From an uncultured Alphaproteobacteria bacterium (lineage in GTDB: Bacteria; Pseudomonadota; Alphaproteobacteria; UBA828): 52,352 nt of DNA. The position numbers and the translations under genes are program-made. Shown here piece after piece: positions 27,621-35,669 of the stretch. The notes beneath the pieces are model-generated. The model saw only the letters and a list, made by a program, of their open reading frames with translations, did not search any database and was not told the DNA's origin. Position 1 is the first letter of the stretch, and the number at the start of each line of letters is the position of its first letter. Location of the stretch: contig CAJXFT010000004.1 of assembly GCA_913053235.1 (NCBI GenBank), forward strand, positions 1 to 52,352, in the 5' to 3' direction.

Positions 27621-28961
27621 ATGTCCGTCATCACCAGATTCGCGCCCAGCCCGACCGGGCTTCTCCATGTCGGCAATGCGCGCATCGCCCTCATGAATTG
27701 GCTGCTGGCGCGCCAAGCCGATGGCGGGCGCTTTGTTTTGCGTATCGACGATACCGACGCCGAGCGCTCGCGCCCTGAATTCGCCGCCGCCATCGAAACC
27801 GATCTCATCTGGCTCGGCCTCGAATGGGATGCCGTGGCGCGCCAGTCCGAGCGCCTGGCGCTCTATTCAGCGGCGGCGGACCGCTTGCGCGAGGCGGGCC
27901 GGCTTTATCCCTGCTACGAGACGCCCGAGGAGCTCGATCGCAAACGCAAGGCCCAGCGCGCCGCCGGCCGGCCGCCGATCTATGACCGCTCGGCGCTGAA
28001 ACTGAGCGCGGCGGAAATGGCCGAATATGAAGCCCAGGGCCGCAAGCCCCATTGGCGCTTTCTCATGCAGGCCGAGGAAGTAAGCTGGCATGACGGTATC
28101 CGCGGCGCGGTCAAGTTCGAAGGCGCCAAATTGGGCGATCCGGTCCTGATTCGCGGCGACGGCAGTTTCCTCTATACCTTGCCCTCGGTGGTCGACGATA
28201 TCGATCTCGCCATCAGCCATGTTCTGCGCGGCGAGGATCACGTCACCAACAGCGCCGTTCAATGCCAGATATTCCAGGTTCTCGGCAAGGATCCCGGCGA
28301 CATCACCTTCTCCCATATGTCGCTCCTGCTCGATGCCGATGGCGGCCCGCTGTCGAAGCGCCTGGGCGGCCTGGCGCTCGCCCAATTGCGCCAGGCGGGC
28401 GTCGAAGCGATGGCCGTCAACAGTCTTCTTGTGGCGCTCGGCTCCGCCGGCGCGATCGAGAGCAGGGAGTCTCTGGCGGCGTTGCTGGAGCATTTCGATT
28501 TAAGCCATTTCAGCCGCAATCCGCCGCGCTTCGTGGATGCGGAATTGTCCCGCCTCAATGCCCAACTGCTGCACAACATGCCCTTCGAGGCGGCGCGAGA
28601 ACGCCTCGGCATCGCCGCCATGGACGCCGCCTTCTGGCACGCCGTGCGGCAAAATCTGGGCCGCCTCGAAGAGGCGCGCGAATGGTGGCAGCTCTGCAAC
28701 GAGCCGCTCGCGCCGATCGTCGAGGACGGCGAATTTCTCGCCGCGGCGGCGGCGCTGCTGCCCGGGGAGCCGTGGGACGAGACGATCTGGGCGGCCTGGA
28801 CCGGTGCTCTCAAGGAGCAGACGGGGCGGCGCGGCAAGGCGCTCTTCCATCCGCTGCGCCTGGCGCTGACGGCGCGCGAGCGTGGACCCGAATTGCGCAA
28901 TCTGCTACCCGTTATCGGCCGCGCGCGGGCCCTGGCGCGCTTGCGCGGCGAGACGGCATAA
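27621..28961 (+). CDS. gltX: Glutamate--tRNA ligase
   Basis: A 446-residue class I synthetase. The HIGH-type signature is APSPTGLLHVGNARIALMNW and the KMSKS-type loop is GGPLSKRLGGLA. The zinc-binding cysteine set of some GltX proteins is not evident; only one cysteine (YPCYETPEELDRKR) lies in the expected stretch. Alphaproteobacteria commonly carry two GltX proteins, and this one with LSKR and the nadE/cysS neighbourhood fits the second type. It charges tRNA-Glu and possibly a subset of tRNA-Gln, later amidated. It lies in the forward run between nadE and cysS (24 bases). Confidence 0.94.
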   Translation: MSVITRFAPSPTGLLHVGNARIALMNWLLARQADGGRFVLRIDDTDAERSRPEFAAAIETDLIWLGLEWDAVARQSERLALYSAAADRLREAGRLYPCYETPEELDRKRKAQRAAGRPPIYDRSALKLSAAEMAEYEAQGRKPHWRFLMQAEEVSWHDGIRGAVKFEGAKLGDPVLIRGDGSFLYTLPSVVDDIDLAISHVLRGEDHVTNSAVQCQIFQVLGKDPGDITFSHMSLLLDADGGPLSKRLGGLALAQLRQAGVEAMAVNSLLVALGSAGAIESRESLAALLEHFDLSHFSRNPPRFVDAELSRLNAQLLHNMPFEAARERLGIAAMDAAFWHAVRQNLGRLEEAREWWQLCNEPLAPIVEDGEFLAAAAALLPGEPWDETIWAAWTGALKEQTGRRGKALFHPLRLALTARERGPELRNLLPVIGRARALARLRGETA

Positions 28962-28985
28962 TGGCAAGAAGCAGCGGAGCAGCCG

Positions 28986-30377
28986 GTGGCGCTTTCCCTC
29001 TATAATACCCGGACGCGCAAGAAGGAACTTTTCGAGCCGCTCGATGCGGCGCGCGTCGGCATGTATGTGTGCGGACCGACGGTCTACGATCTGGCGCATA
29101 TCGGCAATGCCCGCCCGATCGTCGTGTTCGACCTGCTGTACCGACTGCTGCGCGATATTTACGGCGCCGATCACGTCACCTATGTGCGCAACATCACCGA
29201 CGTCGACGACAAGATCAACGCCGCGGCGCTGGAGAGCGGCGAGCCGATCTCGGACATCACCGCGCGCACCACCAAGGCCTTTCACGACGATATCGCCGAG
29301 CTCAACGCCTTGGCGCCGGATGTCGAGCCGCGCGCCACCGATCATATCGCCGAGATGATCGAGATGATCGAAACCCTGGTCGCCTCTGAACATGCCTATG
29401 AGGCCGAAGGCCATGTGCTCTTTCACGTACCCTCGGACCAGGGTTACGGCAAGCTGTCGCACCGCGAGCGCGAGGATATGGTGGCCGGCGCGCGGGTCGA
29501 GGTGGCGCCCTATAAGCGCGACCCGGCCGATTTCGTGCTGTGGAAGCCGAGCCAGGACGATCTCCCCGGCTGGGACAGCCCGTGGGGGCGCGGCCGGCCG
29601 GGCTGGCATATCGAATGCTCGGCGATGAGCCGCAAGCATCTCGGCGTCACCGTCGATATTCACGGCGGCGGCGCCGATCTGATCTTTCCGCATCACGAAA
29701 ACGAAGTCGCGCAGAGCGAATGCTCCCGCCCCGGCCATGATTTCGTGCGCCACTGGGTGCATAACGGCTTTCTCTCCGTTGAGGGCGAGAAGATGTCCAA
29801 GTCGCTCGGCAATTTCATCACCATCCGCCAGGCGCTCGAAGGCGCGCCGGGCGAAGTGTTGCGCCTGATGATGCTGAGCACCCATTACCGCAAGCCGCTC
29901 GACTGGACGGAGGAGGGGGTGCAACAGGCTCGCACCCGCCTCGACCGTCTCTACCGCGTGCTGCAAAAGGCAAATCTCCCCGCGCTGGATCAGGAAATTG
30001 CAATTTCACCGAAGGGCAACGATTTTTATGATGCGCTCCTGGACGATCTCAATACGCCCTTGGCCCTGAGCGCGCTGGAGCGCTTGGCGGATGACGTGTC
30101 GAAAATGAGCGCCGTGGAAATGCAAATACATGGCATCGGGCTACGATTGGCCGCGAACCTCCTCGGCTTGCTGCAACAAGACCCCGAAGCCTGGTTCAAG
30201 GGCGGCGAAGCGGAATCCGATGTTGGCGATATCGAGGCGCAAATCGCGCTTCGCCTGGAGGCGCGCAAGGCCAAGGATTTCGCCGCGGCGGATAATATTC
30301 GCGATGCACTGGCCGAAAATGGCATCATCCTCGAGGACAGGCCGGACGGCAGCACAGATTGGCGGCGAGCGGGATAG
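28986..30377 (+). CDS. cysS: Cysteine--tRNA ligase
   Basis: A 463-residue class I synthetase. The HIGH motif is in CGPTVYDLAHIGNARP, zinc ligands lie in this cysteine, in WHIECSAMS and in HHENEVAQSE, and the KMSKS loop is GEKMSKSLGNF. Length is normal. Translation starts at a GTG (28986) giving MALSLYNTRTRKKELF, the standard N-terminus. It lies 6 bases before the cimA homologue, so both are surely on one transcript. No sign of fusion or truncation. Confidence 0.95.
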   Translation: MALSLYNTRTRKKELFEPLDAARVGMYVCGPTVYDLAHIGNARPIVVFDLLYRLLRDIYGADHVTYVRNITDVDDKINAAALESGEPISDITARTTKAFHDDIAELNALAPDVEPRATDHIAEMIEMIETLVASEHAYEAEGHVLFHVPSDQGYGKLSHREREDMVAGARVEVAPYKRDPADFVLWKPSQDDLPGWDSPWGRGRPGWHIECSAMSRKHLGVTVDIHGGGADLIFPHHENEVAQSECSRPGHDFVRHWVHNGFLSVEGEKMSKSLGNFITIRQALEGAPGEVLRLMMLSTHYRKPLDWTEEGVQQARTRLDRLYRVLQKANLPALDQEIAISPKGNDFYDALLDDLNTPLALSALERLADDVSKMSAVEMQIHGIGLRLAANLLGLLQQDPEAWFKGGEAESDVGDIEAQIALRLEARKAKDFAAADNIRDALAENGIILEDRPDGSTDWRRAG

Positions 30378-30383
30378 CGGGAT

Positions 30384-31976
30384 ATGGCGGATAAGCGCAT
30401 ATATATATACGACAGCAGCCTGAGAAGCGGCGCGCTGCCTGACGGCGGCGCGTTTTCCGGCGCCGACAAGCTGGCCATCGCCGAGGCGCTGGACGGCCTC
30501 GGTATCGATTATATCGAGGGCGGCGAGCCCGGCCGCGGCACCGCCGATGACGCGCTGTTTGCCGCCGCGCCTGAATTTGCCCAGGCCCGCCTGACGGCGC
30601 TTTCCGGCCTGCAAGCGCCCGGCGGCAGCGCGGCGGGCGATCCGGCGCTGGCGCGCGCGCGGGCCAGCGGCGCCCGCATCGTTTGCCTGGCCGGCGCGGT
30701 GTCGCAGCAGCACGCACGCGCCGCGCTCGGCACCGAGCCGCGCGAGCATATCGACATGATCGCCGAGGGTATCTCGCACGTCGCCGGCTGGGCCGACGAG
30801 GCGATGTTCATCTGCGATCATTTTTTCGACGGCTTCAAGGTGGATGCGCATTACGCCCTCGAATGCGCCGCCACCGCCTATATTCACGGCGCCCGCTGGG
30901 TGGTCTTATGCGACAGCAATGGCGGCACCTTGCCGCATGAGATAACCGATATCGTCGAGGAAGTCGCCAAGGCGCTGCCGAGCAGCCATATCGGCATTCG
31001 CTGCCTCGACGATGGCGACAATGCCGTCGCCGGCACCCTCGCCGCCGTGCGCGCCGGCGCGCATCAGGTGCAAGGCACCTTCAACGGCCTCGGTGAGCGC
31101 TGCGGCAACGCCAATCTCGCCTCGGTGATCCCCGCTCTGGTGCTCAAACTGGGTTGCGAAACGGCTGTCACGACGGAGAATCTGAGCCGCCTCACCGCCG
31201 TCTCGCGCCAGATCGATGCCCGCCTCAACCGGCCTTCACCGCCGCGCGCGCCCTATGTCGGCGCCGACGCCTTCAATCACGGCAAAGAGCCGAACGCGGC
31301 GGCGCGGCTCGAACATATCGATCCCGGGGCGGTCGGCAATCAGCGCCGCTCGGCGGCGCGCGACGAGGCCGATCCGGATAGCCTGTCCCGGCGTTTGGCC
31401 GGGCTTGGCATCGAGGCCGACCTCGAAGACCCGATGGGCCAGCGCCTGCTCGAATCGTTACGCGAGAACGAGCAGAAGGGCCTCAACTATGACGGCGCCG
31501 AGGCGAGCTTCGAGCTGTTCGCGCGCGGCCATCTCGGCACGCTGCCGAACTTCTTCCGGCTCGACAGTTTCCGCGTCATCGACGAGCGCAGCATCGACGC
31601 GCGCGGCCGACTGGTCACCTTGTCGGAGGCCTCGGTGCGGGTCCAGGTGGGCGACAACCGCCACATGATGGTGGCCGAAGGCGTGGGGCCGGTGCACGCC
31701 CTCGACGTGGCGCTGAGGAAGGCGCTAGGCGACGCCTATCCGAGCCTCGGCGAACTGCGCCTGATCGACTACAAGGTGCGGATATTGAATTCGGAAGGCG
31801 GCACCAAGGCGCGCATCCGGGTGATGATCGATTCCACCGACGGCACCGACAATTGGTCGACGGTGGGGGTTTCCGACAATGTCATCGACGCCTCCTACAG
31901 CGCCTTGCATGACGGTATCGTCTACAAGCTGCTGCGCGACGAGTTGAAGCGCGAGGCGGGTGATGGCGGGCACTGA
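30384..31976 (+). CDS. Citramalate synthase homologue with metal-site residues replaced
   Basis: A 530-residue protein aligned end to end by eye with CimA-type (R)-citramalate synthases, which make citramalate from pyruvate and acetyl-CoA for isoleucine synthesis. It has the barrel (about 5-280: DKLAIAEALDGLGIDYIEGG, ARWVVLCDSNGGTLPHE, GTFNGLGERCGNANL) and the C-terminal LeuA-type regulatory domain (about 380-520: FRVIDERSIDARGRLVTLSE, STVGVSDNVIDASY). The metal site is altered. The usual LRDG is LRSG (Ser15) and the usual HCHND is RCLDD (Arg206, Leu208), so Asp, His and His ligands are all lost. Arg14 and the GERCGNAN segment remain. The frame is intact and codon use is like the neighbours. 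It may be a pseudoenzyme or have a new activity. Confidence 0.85.
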   Translation: MADKRIYIYDSSLRSGALPDGGAFSGADKLAIAEALDGLGIDYIEGGEPGRGTADDALFAAAPEFAQARLTALSGLQAPGGSAAGDPALARARASGARIVCLAGAVSQQHARAALGTEPREHIDMIAEGISHVAGWADEAMFICDHFFDGFKVDAHYALECAATAYIHGARWVVLCDSNGGTLPHEITDIVEEVAKALPSSHIGIRCLDDGDNAVAGTLAAVRAGAHQVQGTFNGLGERCGNANLASVIPALVLKLGCETAVTTENLSRLTAVSRQIDARLNRPSPPRAPYVGADAFNHGKEPNAAARLEHIDPGAVGNQRRSAARDEADPDSLSRRLAGLGIEADLEDPMGQRLLESLRENEQKGLNYDGAEASFELFARGHLGTLPNFFRLDSFRVIDERSIDARGRLVTLSEASVRVQVGDNRHMMVAEGVGPVHALDVALRKALGDAYPSLGELRLIDYKVRILNSEGGTKARIRVMIDSTDGTDNWSTVGVSDNVIDASYSALHDGIVYKLLRDELKREAGDGGH

Positions 31977-32772
31977 CCGGCGTCAGGCCCAGGGGCGTCG
32001 CCAAGCAAAGACCGAAGCGGCGGATTTCGCGGCGCCGGGCGGGCCGGCAATCATTCTCGTGCGTCCGCAATTGGGCGAGAATATCGGCACCGCGGCGCGC
32101 GCCATGCTGAATTGCGGCCTGATGGATCTGCGCCTCGTCGCGCCGCGCGACGGCTGGCCCAACGTCAAGGCGCTGAACGCCGCCTCGGGCGCCGACGCGG
32201 TGATCGGCGGCGCGCGCATCTTTGATACGGTGGCCGAGGCGGTGGCCGAGCTCGACATGGTCTATGCCACCACCGCGCGCGACCGCGAAATGGTCAAACC
32301 CGTGCTCAGCCCGCGCCAGGAGGCGGAAAATCTCCGCCGCGCCCCGGCGGCCAGCGCCGGCATCCTGTTCGGCCCCGAGCGCAGCGGTCTCGACAATGAC
32401 GATGTGGTGCTCGCCGACGCCATCATCGAAGTCGCCCTCAACCCGGCTTTCGCCTCGCTAAACCTCGCCCAGGCGGTGCTGATAATTTCCTATGAATGGT
32501 GCGCGGCGGCCGGCGAGGCGGCGCCCGAGCGCTTGCCGGCGAGCCCCGCTCCGGCCGCCAGCAAGAAGGAAATATTGAATTTTTTCGACATGCTGGAAGG
32601 CGAGCTGGACGCCCGCAGCTTCTATCCGACCGCCGCCATGCGGCCTAAAATGACGCGCAACATGCGCAACCTGTTCCAGCGCATCCAACTGTCGCACCAG
32701 GACGTGCAAAGCCTCTTCGGCATCGTCAAATCACTGACCCGCCCACCGCCCAGCGAAGGCGGGAAAGATTAG
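31963..32772 (+). CDS. trmJ: tRNA (cytidine/uridine-2'-O-)-methyltransferase TrmJ
   Basis: A 269-residue SPOUT-fold methyltransferase that modifies position 32 of tRNAs. After a basic, probably unordered 25-residue leader come AIILVRPQLGENIGTAARAM (motif 1), GILFGPERSGLDNDD (motif 2) and NPAFASLNLAQAVLI (motif 3), which form the knotted AdoMet site. The C-terminal helix region (ILNFFDMLEGELDARSFY, RNLFQRIQLSHQDVQSL) is typical of TrmJ rather than other SpoU proteins. I chose the ATG at 31963; a GTG at 31960 is adjacent. The start overlaps the cimA homologue, so they are coupled. The stop overlaps the convergent peroxiredoxin stop by 4 bases. Confidence 0.91.
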   Translation: MAGTDRRQAQGRRQAKTEAADFAAPGGPAIILVRPQLGENIGTAARAMLNCGLMDLRLVAPRDGWPNVKALNAASGADAVIGGARIFDTVAEAVAELDMVYATTARDREMVKPVLSPRQEAENLRRAPAASAGILFGPERSGLDNDDVVLADAIIEVALNPAFASLNLAQAVLIISYEWCAAAGEAAPERLPASPAPAASKKEILNFFDMLEGELDARSFYPTAAMRPKMTRNMRNLFQRIQLSHQDVQSLFGIVKSLTRPPPSEGGKD

Positions 32773-33290
32773 CCGCGCGTCTTGATGAAGGCGAGCATAT
32801 CCTCCGCGCCCGATACCTCGAACGGATCGTCTTGCGCATTGTCGGCAAATCCGGGCTCCGTGAAAATTTGCACGATCTCGCCATCCTCGACGAGCATCGA
32901 ATAGCGCCAGCTGCGGTAGCCGAAGCCGAGATTGTCCTTATCGACCAACATGCCCATCATGCGTGTGAATGTCCCCGAGCCGTCGGGGAGAAGGGTGACG
33001 TTTTCGATGCCTTGCGCCTTGCCCCATTGAAACATCACGAACGCATCGTTCACCGAAAGGCAAATCACCTCGTCAATGCCGGCGGCGGCGAATTCGCCGT
33101 GCAATTCCTCATAGCGCGGCAAATGGCTCGTGCTGCAGGTTGGCGTGAAGGCGCCGGGCAGGGCGAAGAGAACCACCTTGCGGCCGTTGAATATTTCATC
33201 GGACCCCCGGTCCTGCCAACGAAACGGGTTGGGGCCGCCCACGCTCTCGTCGCGGACGCGGGTTTTGAATGTGACGCTGGGTATTTGCAT
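32769..33290 (-). CDS. Prx5-type peroxiredoxin
   Basis: A 173-residue thiol peroxidase. The peroxidatic cysteine is Cys52 in FALPGAFTPTCSTSHLP, the signature of the Prx5/AhpE-like redoxin group. The rest (VICLSVNDAFVMFQWGKAQG, RYSMLVEDGEIVQIFTEPG) matches alphaproteobacterial members that use glutathione or glutaredoxin as reductant. No resolving cysteine is seen, fitting the one-cysteine type. The ATG at 33290 follows AGGAATTCCC. It reads away from rpsD, and its promoter probably lies in the AT-rich stretch at 33380-33475. Likely role: peroxide removal linked to the GrxD/Gor system. Confidence 0.9.
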   Translation of the reverse strand: MQIPSVTFKTRVRDESVGGPNPFRWQDRGSDEIFNGRKVVLFALPGAFTPTCSTSHLPRYEELHGEFAAAGIDEVICLSVNDAFVMFQWGKAQGIENVTLLPDGSGTFTRMMGMLVDKDNLGFGYRSWRYSMLVEDGEIVQIFTEPGFADNAQDDPFEVSGAEDMLAFIKTRG

Positions 33291-33524
33291 GGGAATTCCT
33301 TCGACTTGCCGTTGGCTGGATCGGAAAATTGTCGCCGTGGCGCGGCGTGCAGGGTATATGGGCACGCGGGACAGGAGATCAATATCAAATTTATAATTAT
33401 TCTAAACAACCTTATAATATATTGAAAAATCATATAAAAATGGATATGAATATTTGTGTGCAGTCAGAAGATATTGTCGGACCCGTGAATCGCCAGGATC
33501 TCACGCCGCCCTGCCGCAACGGGT

Positions 33525-33552
33525 TTGACAAGCGAAGCACCCTCGGTATAGT
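33525..33552 (+). promoter_or_regulatory. Sigma-70-type promoter of rpsD
   Basis: A perfect -35 TTGACA (33525-33530), a 16-base spacer and a good -10 TATAGT (33547-33552) point toward rpsD. Transcription would start near 33559, giving a leader of about 54 bases. This is the best promoter match I see in the window, as expected for a ribosomal protein gene. Confidence 0.75.
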
Positions 33553-33562
33553 ACCGCCACTT

Positions 33563-33592
33563 CGCGGGCCAATCGGCCCGCGCCGATTTTTT
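33563..33592 (+). promoter_or_regulatory. rpsD: Terminator-like hairpin in the rpsD leader
   Basis: An 8-bp GC stem (33563-33570 with 33575-33582, loop AATC) is followed by CCGA and six T bases (33587-33592), 20 bases before the rpsD start. By form it is an intrinsic terminator or attenuator. It begins only about 4 bases after the predicted transcription start, so a 5' stabilising hairpin or a site for autoregulation by S4 are alternatives. Confidence 0.5.
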
Positions 33593-33612
33593 GCGCACAT
33601 ATTGCGGGTTTC

Positions 33613-34227
33613 ATGACCAAACGACTTGAATCGAAATACAAGGTCTGCCGCCGTCTCGGCGTCAATCTTTGGGGCCGCGCCAAGAGTCCGACCAACAAGC
33701 GGGAATACGGCCCCGGCCAGCATGGCCAGCGCCGCCGCAAACCTTCCGATTTCGGCACCCAGCTTCAGGCCAAGCAGAAATTGCGCTGCTATTACGGCAA
33801 TATCACCGAAAAGCAGTTTCAGCGCTATTACGAGCAGGCCTCGCATGTGAAGGGCGATACCGGCGAGAATCTGGTCGGTATTTTGGAGCGCCGTCTCGAT
33901 GCCGTGGTGTACCGCATGAAATTCGTGCCCACCGTGTTCGCGGCGCGCCAGTTCGTCAGCCACGGCCATGTCAGCGTCAACGGCAAACGCGTCACCATCG
34001 CGAGCTATCTGGTCAGCGAAGGCGATGCGGTGACGATCAAGGAGAAATCGCGCGAAATGCCGCTGGTGTTGGCCGCCGTCGATTCGGCCGAGCGCGAAGT
34101 GCCGGAATATATGGACGTCAATCACGACCGCATGGAGGGAACTTTCGTGCGCACACCGAAATTGGCCGACGTGCCCTACCCGGCGCAGATGGAGCCCAAT
34201 CTGGTGGTCGAGTATTATTCGCGCTGA
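33613..34227 (+). CDS. rpsD: 30S ribosomal protein S4
   Basis: A 204-residue primary 16S rRNA-binding protein of the small subunit, also an autoregulator in other bacteria. It begins [20 protein letters not shown], with the conserved [17 protein letters not shown] and the S4 RNA-binding fold at about 94-160 ([33 protein letters not shown]). It lacks the N-terminal zinc cysteines, as in most alphaproteobacteria. It is monocistronic here, away from the main ribosomal operon, with its own strong promoter and a terminator at 34254-34277. The trmJ-peroxiredoxin-rpsD surroundings look conserved from general knowledge of the class. Confidence 0.97.
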   Translation: MTKRLESKYKVCRRLGVNLWGRAKSPTNKREYGPGQHGQRRRKPSDFGTQLQAKQKLRCYYGNITEKQFQRYYEQASHVKGDTGENLVGILERRLDAVVYRMKFVPTVFAARQFVSHGHVSVNGKRVTIASYLVSEGDAVTIKEKSREMPLVLAAVDSAEREVPEYMDVNHDRMEGTFVRTPKLADVPYPAQMEPNLVVEYYSR

Positions 34228-34253
34228 GCGGTGCCGATAGACGAATGGTTATG

Positions 34254-34277
34254 AAAGGCCGCCCGCGGGCGGCCTTT
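34254..34277 (+). terminator. Terminator after rpsD
   Basis: A perfect 11-bp stem (34254-34264 with 34267-34277, AAAGGCCGCCC and its complement) ends in TTTATC on the plus strand, 26 bases after the rpsD stop. Because the flanks are A- and T-rich it could act in both directions. Confidence 0.75.
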
Positions 34278-34377
34278 ATCGTGCCTGCCGCTCACGTGGC
34301 GCGCCGTTTAGGCGATTGTGCGGTGGCGAAAAAGCGGTAAGAATTGATCTTTCCACCCGCTTCAGGGATGAGGGGCC

Positions 34378-35253
34378 ATGATTAAGCTCGACCATATCGC
34401 CGTGCTGATCGCCGTCGCCGCTATCGCCGCGCTTTCGCTGTGGCCCCTTTCGGGGCATGGCGAGGGCGAGCACGAAGAAGAGCATGGCGATGCCGGCGGC
34501 CAAGGTGAAGAGCATGGCAATGCCGGTGGTCAAGGTGAAGAGCATGCCGCCGCCGGCGGCGAGGCGGTTCATTGGAGCTATGCCGGTGCCGAGGGGCCGG
34601 AACATTGGGGCGATTTGTCGCCCGATTTCGCGGCCTGCAAAACCGGGCGCATGCAGTCGCCGATAGACATCGCGGCCGGTGCCAGCGGTCTCGCGGTCGG
34701 CCCGCCGGGCCATGACTTCGCCTACCGGGAAGCGCCGCTCAGCATTCTTCACAACGGCCACACCGTGCAACTCAACTATGCGCCGGGCAGCACCATGTCG
34801 ATTCAGGGCCACCAATATGAGCTGCTGCAATTCCATTTTCATGCGCCGAGCGAGCACACCGTGGGCGGCCAGGCATTTCCGATGGAAGCGCATTTCGTGC
34901 ACCAGGACAGCCATGGCGGGCTCGCCGTGGTCGGCCTGTTGATCGAAGAGGGCGGCGCGGCCAATGCTGCGCTCGCCGATGCCTGGGCGCATCTCCCGGC
35001 CCATGAAAGCGCCGAACAGACGGTGACGGATGTAAGCGTCGATGCCGCCGCCATACTGCCGGCCGACGGGCGCTATCACCATTACAAGGGTTCGCTCACC
35101 ACGCCGCCCTGCAGCGAGGGCGTACGCTGGTTCGTTCTCTCCCAGCCGATCACCATGAGCGCCGCCCAGATTAAAAAATTCGAAGCCGCCGCCGCTCCCA
35201 ATGCGCGCCCGGTCCAGCCGCTCAATTCACGCCTGCTGATCAGCCCGAATTAA
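34378..35253 (+). CDS. Alpha-class carbonic anhydrase with His/Glu-rich N-terminal repeat
   Basis: A 291-residue exported carbonic anhydrase. An N-terminal hydrophobic helix (about 7-24) acts as signal or anchor. Residues 27-62 are a His/Glu/Gly-rich linker with repeats of GEEHGNAGGQ. The catalytic domain (64-288) has the zinc histidines 153 and 155 (LLQFHFHAPSEHT) and 172 (MEAHFVHQ), the proton-path pattern NGHTVQLNY, and substrate-pocket TTPPCSEGVRWFV; Cys88 and the cysteine of PPCSEG form the usual disulfide. It hydrates CO2 in the periplasm. GAGGGG precedes the ATG. The repeat may bind zinc or other metals; it is not part of the standard fold. Confidence 0.94.
   Translation: MIKLDHIAVLIAVAAIAALSLWPLSGHGEGEHEEEHGDAGGQGEEHGNAGGQGEEHAAAGGEAVHWSYAGAEGPEHWGDLSPDFAACKTGRMQSPIDIAAGASGLAVGPPGHDFAYREAPLSILHNGHTVQLNYAPGSTMSIQGHQYELLQFHFHAPSEHTVGGQAFPMEAHFVHQDSHGGLAVVGLLIEEGGAANAALADAWAHLPAHESAEQTVTDVSVDAAAILPADGRYHHYKGSLTTPPCSEGVRWFVLSQPITMSAAQIKKFEAAAAPNARPVQPLNSRLLISPN
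34477..34560. repeat. About 2.8 tandem 30-bp units in the carbonic anhydrase gene
   Basis: Units at 34477-34506, 34507-34536 and a partial 34537-34560 encode EEHGDAGGQG, EEHGNAGGQG and EEHAAAGG. The 30-base period keeps the frame, so the number of His/Glu units can vary without breaking the gene. Confidence 0.85.
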
Positions 35254-35263
35254 CCGATCAAAA

Positions 35264-35300
35264 CCCTCTTCCCCACAGGTTACGCCATGGGGAAGAAGGG
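35264..35300. terminator. Hairpin between convergent genes
   Basis: CCCTCTTCCCCA (35264-35275) pairs, with one bulge, with TGGGGAAGAAGGG (35288-35300), between the convergent stops of the carbonic anhydrase and the DOPA-dioxygenase family gene. It probably works as a terminator or mRNA end for both. Its left arm is identical to the hairpin at 42966, so it may be a copy of the same repeat. Confidence 0.55.
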
Positions 35301-35307
35301 CTTATCA

Positions 35308-35667
35308 CTAGCCCAGCTTGTCGATATCAAGTTCCAATTTTTCGCCGAGCCAGAGCGGGAAATCCGCATGGTCGGGCACGGCGCGGCCGGTATTGGGATG
35401 TACCAGAATGGTCAATCCGCGGCGGTTGAGCATCAGCCAGGGCAGCAATTCGGCGAAGATTTCGGGGGCGAAGGCGACCTGATACATCGCACCGGGGTGC
35501 GGGCCGACAGGCTCGTCGCGCCAGCGCCCGAGCGCGACCTTGAAACGCTCGCCAAGTTGGGCGCGCAACTCCGCCGCCGCGCGCCGCGTCGCACCGTCAT
35601 AATAGATATGCGCGTGATATTCCCGGATCGCCTCGGGGCTGGATGGTTCCGGCGCTTGCGCCGCCAT
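35308..35667 (-). CDS. DOPA 4,5-dioxygenase family protein
   Basis: A 119-residue protein matching the small DOPA 4,5-dioxygenase-like family. Conserved histidines are in REYHAHIYYDG, GPHPGAMYQVAF and ILVHPNTGRAVPDHADFPLW, which would hold a catalytic iron. Fungal and plant-related members open the catechol ring of L-DOPA; bacterial substrates are mostly unknown. The ATG at 35667 is preferred over a TTG two codons upstream. It starts 3 bases downstream of the grxD stop, so it probably sits at the end of the purSQL-bolA-grxD transcript. Confidence 0.85.
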   Translation of the reverse strand: MAAQAPEPSSPEAIREYHAHIYYDGATRRAAAELRAQLGERFKVALGRWRDEPVGPHPGAMYQVAFAPEIFAELLPWLMLNRRGLTILVHPNTGRAVPDHADFPLWLGEKLELDIDKLG

Positions 35668-35669
35668 GT

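Larger units (their letters stand above)
33291..33612. other. 322-bp divergent intergenic region with an AT-rich island
   Basis: This gap separates the divergent peroxiredoxin and rpsD genes. About 33380-33475 is strikingly AT-rich (TTTATAATTATTCTAAAC, ATATATTGAAAAATCATA) against a very GC-rich genome. It holds no convincing open frame. The rpsD-proximal part has a strong promoter (33525-33552) and a 5' hairpin (33563-33592), listed separately. The peroxiredoxin promoter is expected in or near the AT-rich part, but I cannot place it. Confidence 0.75.

Noticed and set aside
25635-27716. 693-codon open frame antisense to nadE and its neighbours
   Set aside because: It is a by-product of high-GC codon usage on the other strand. 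Its product is His/Arg/Gly-rich without a recognisable domain, and nadE is clearly real.
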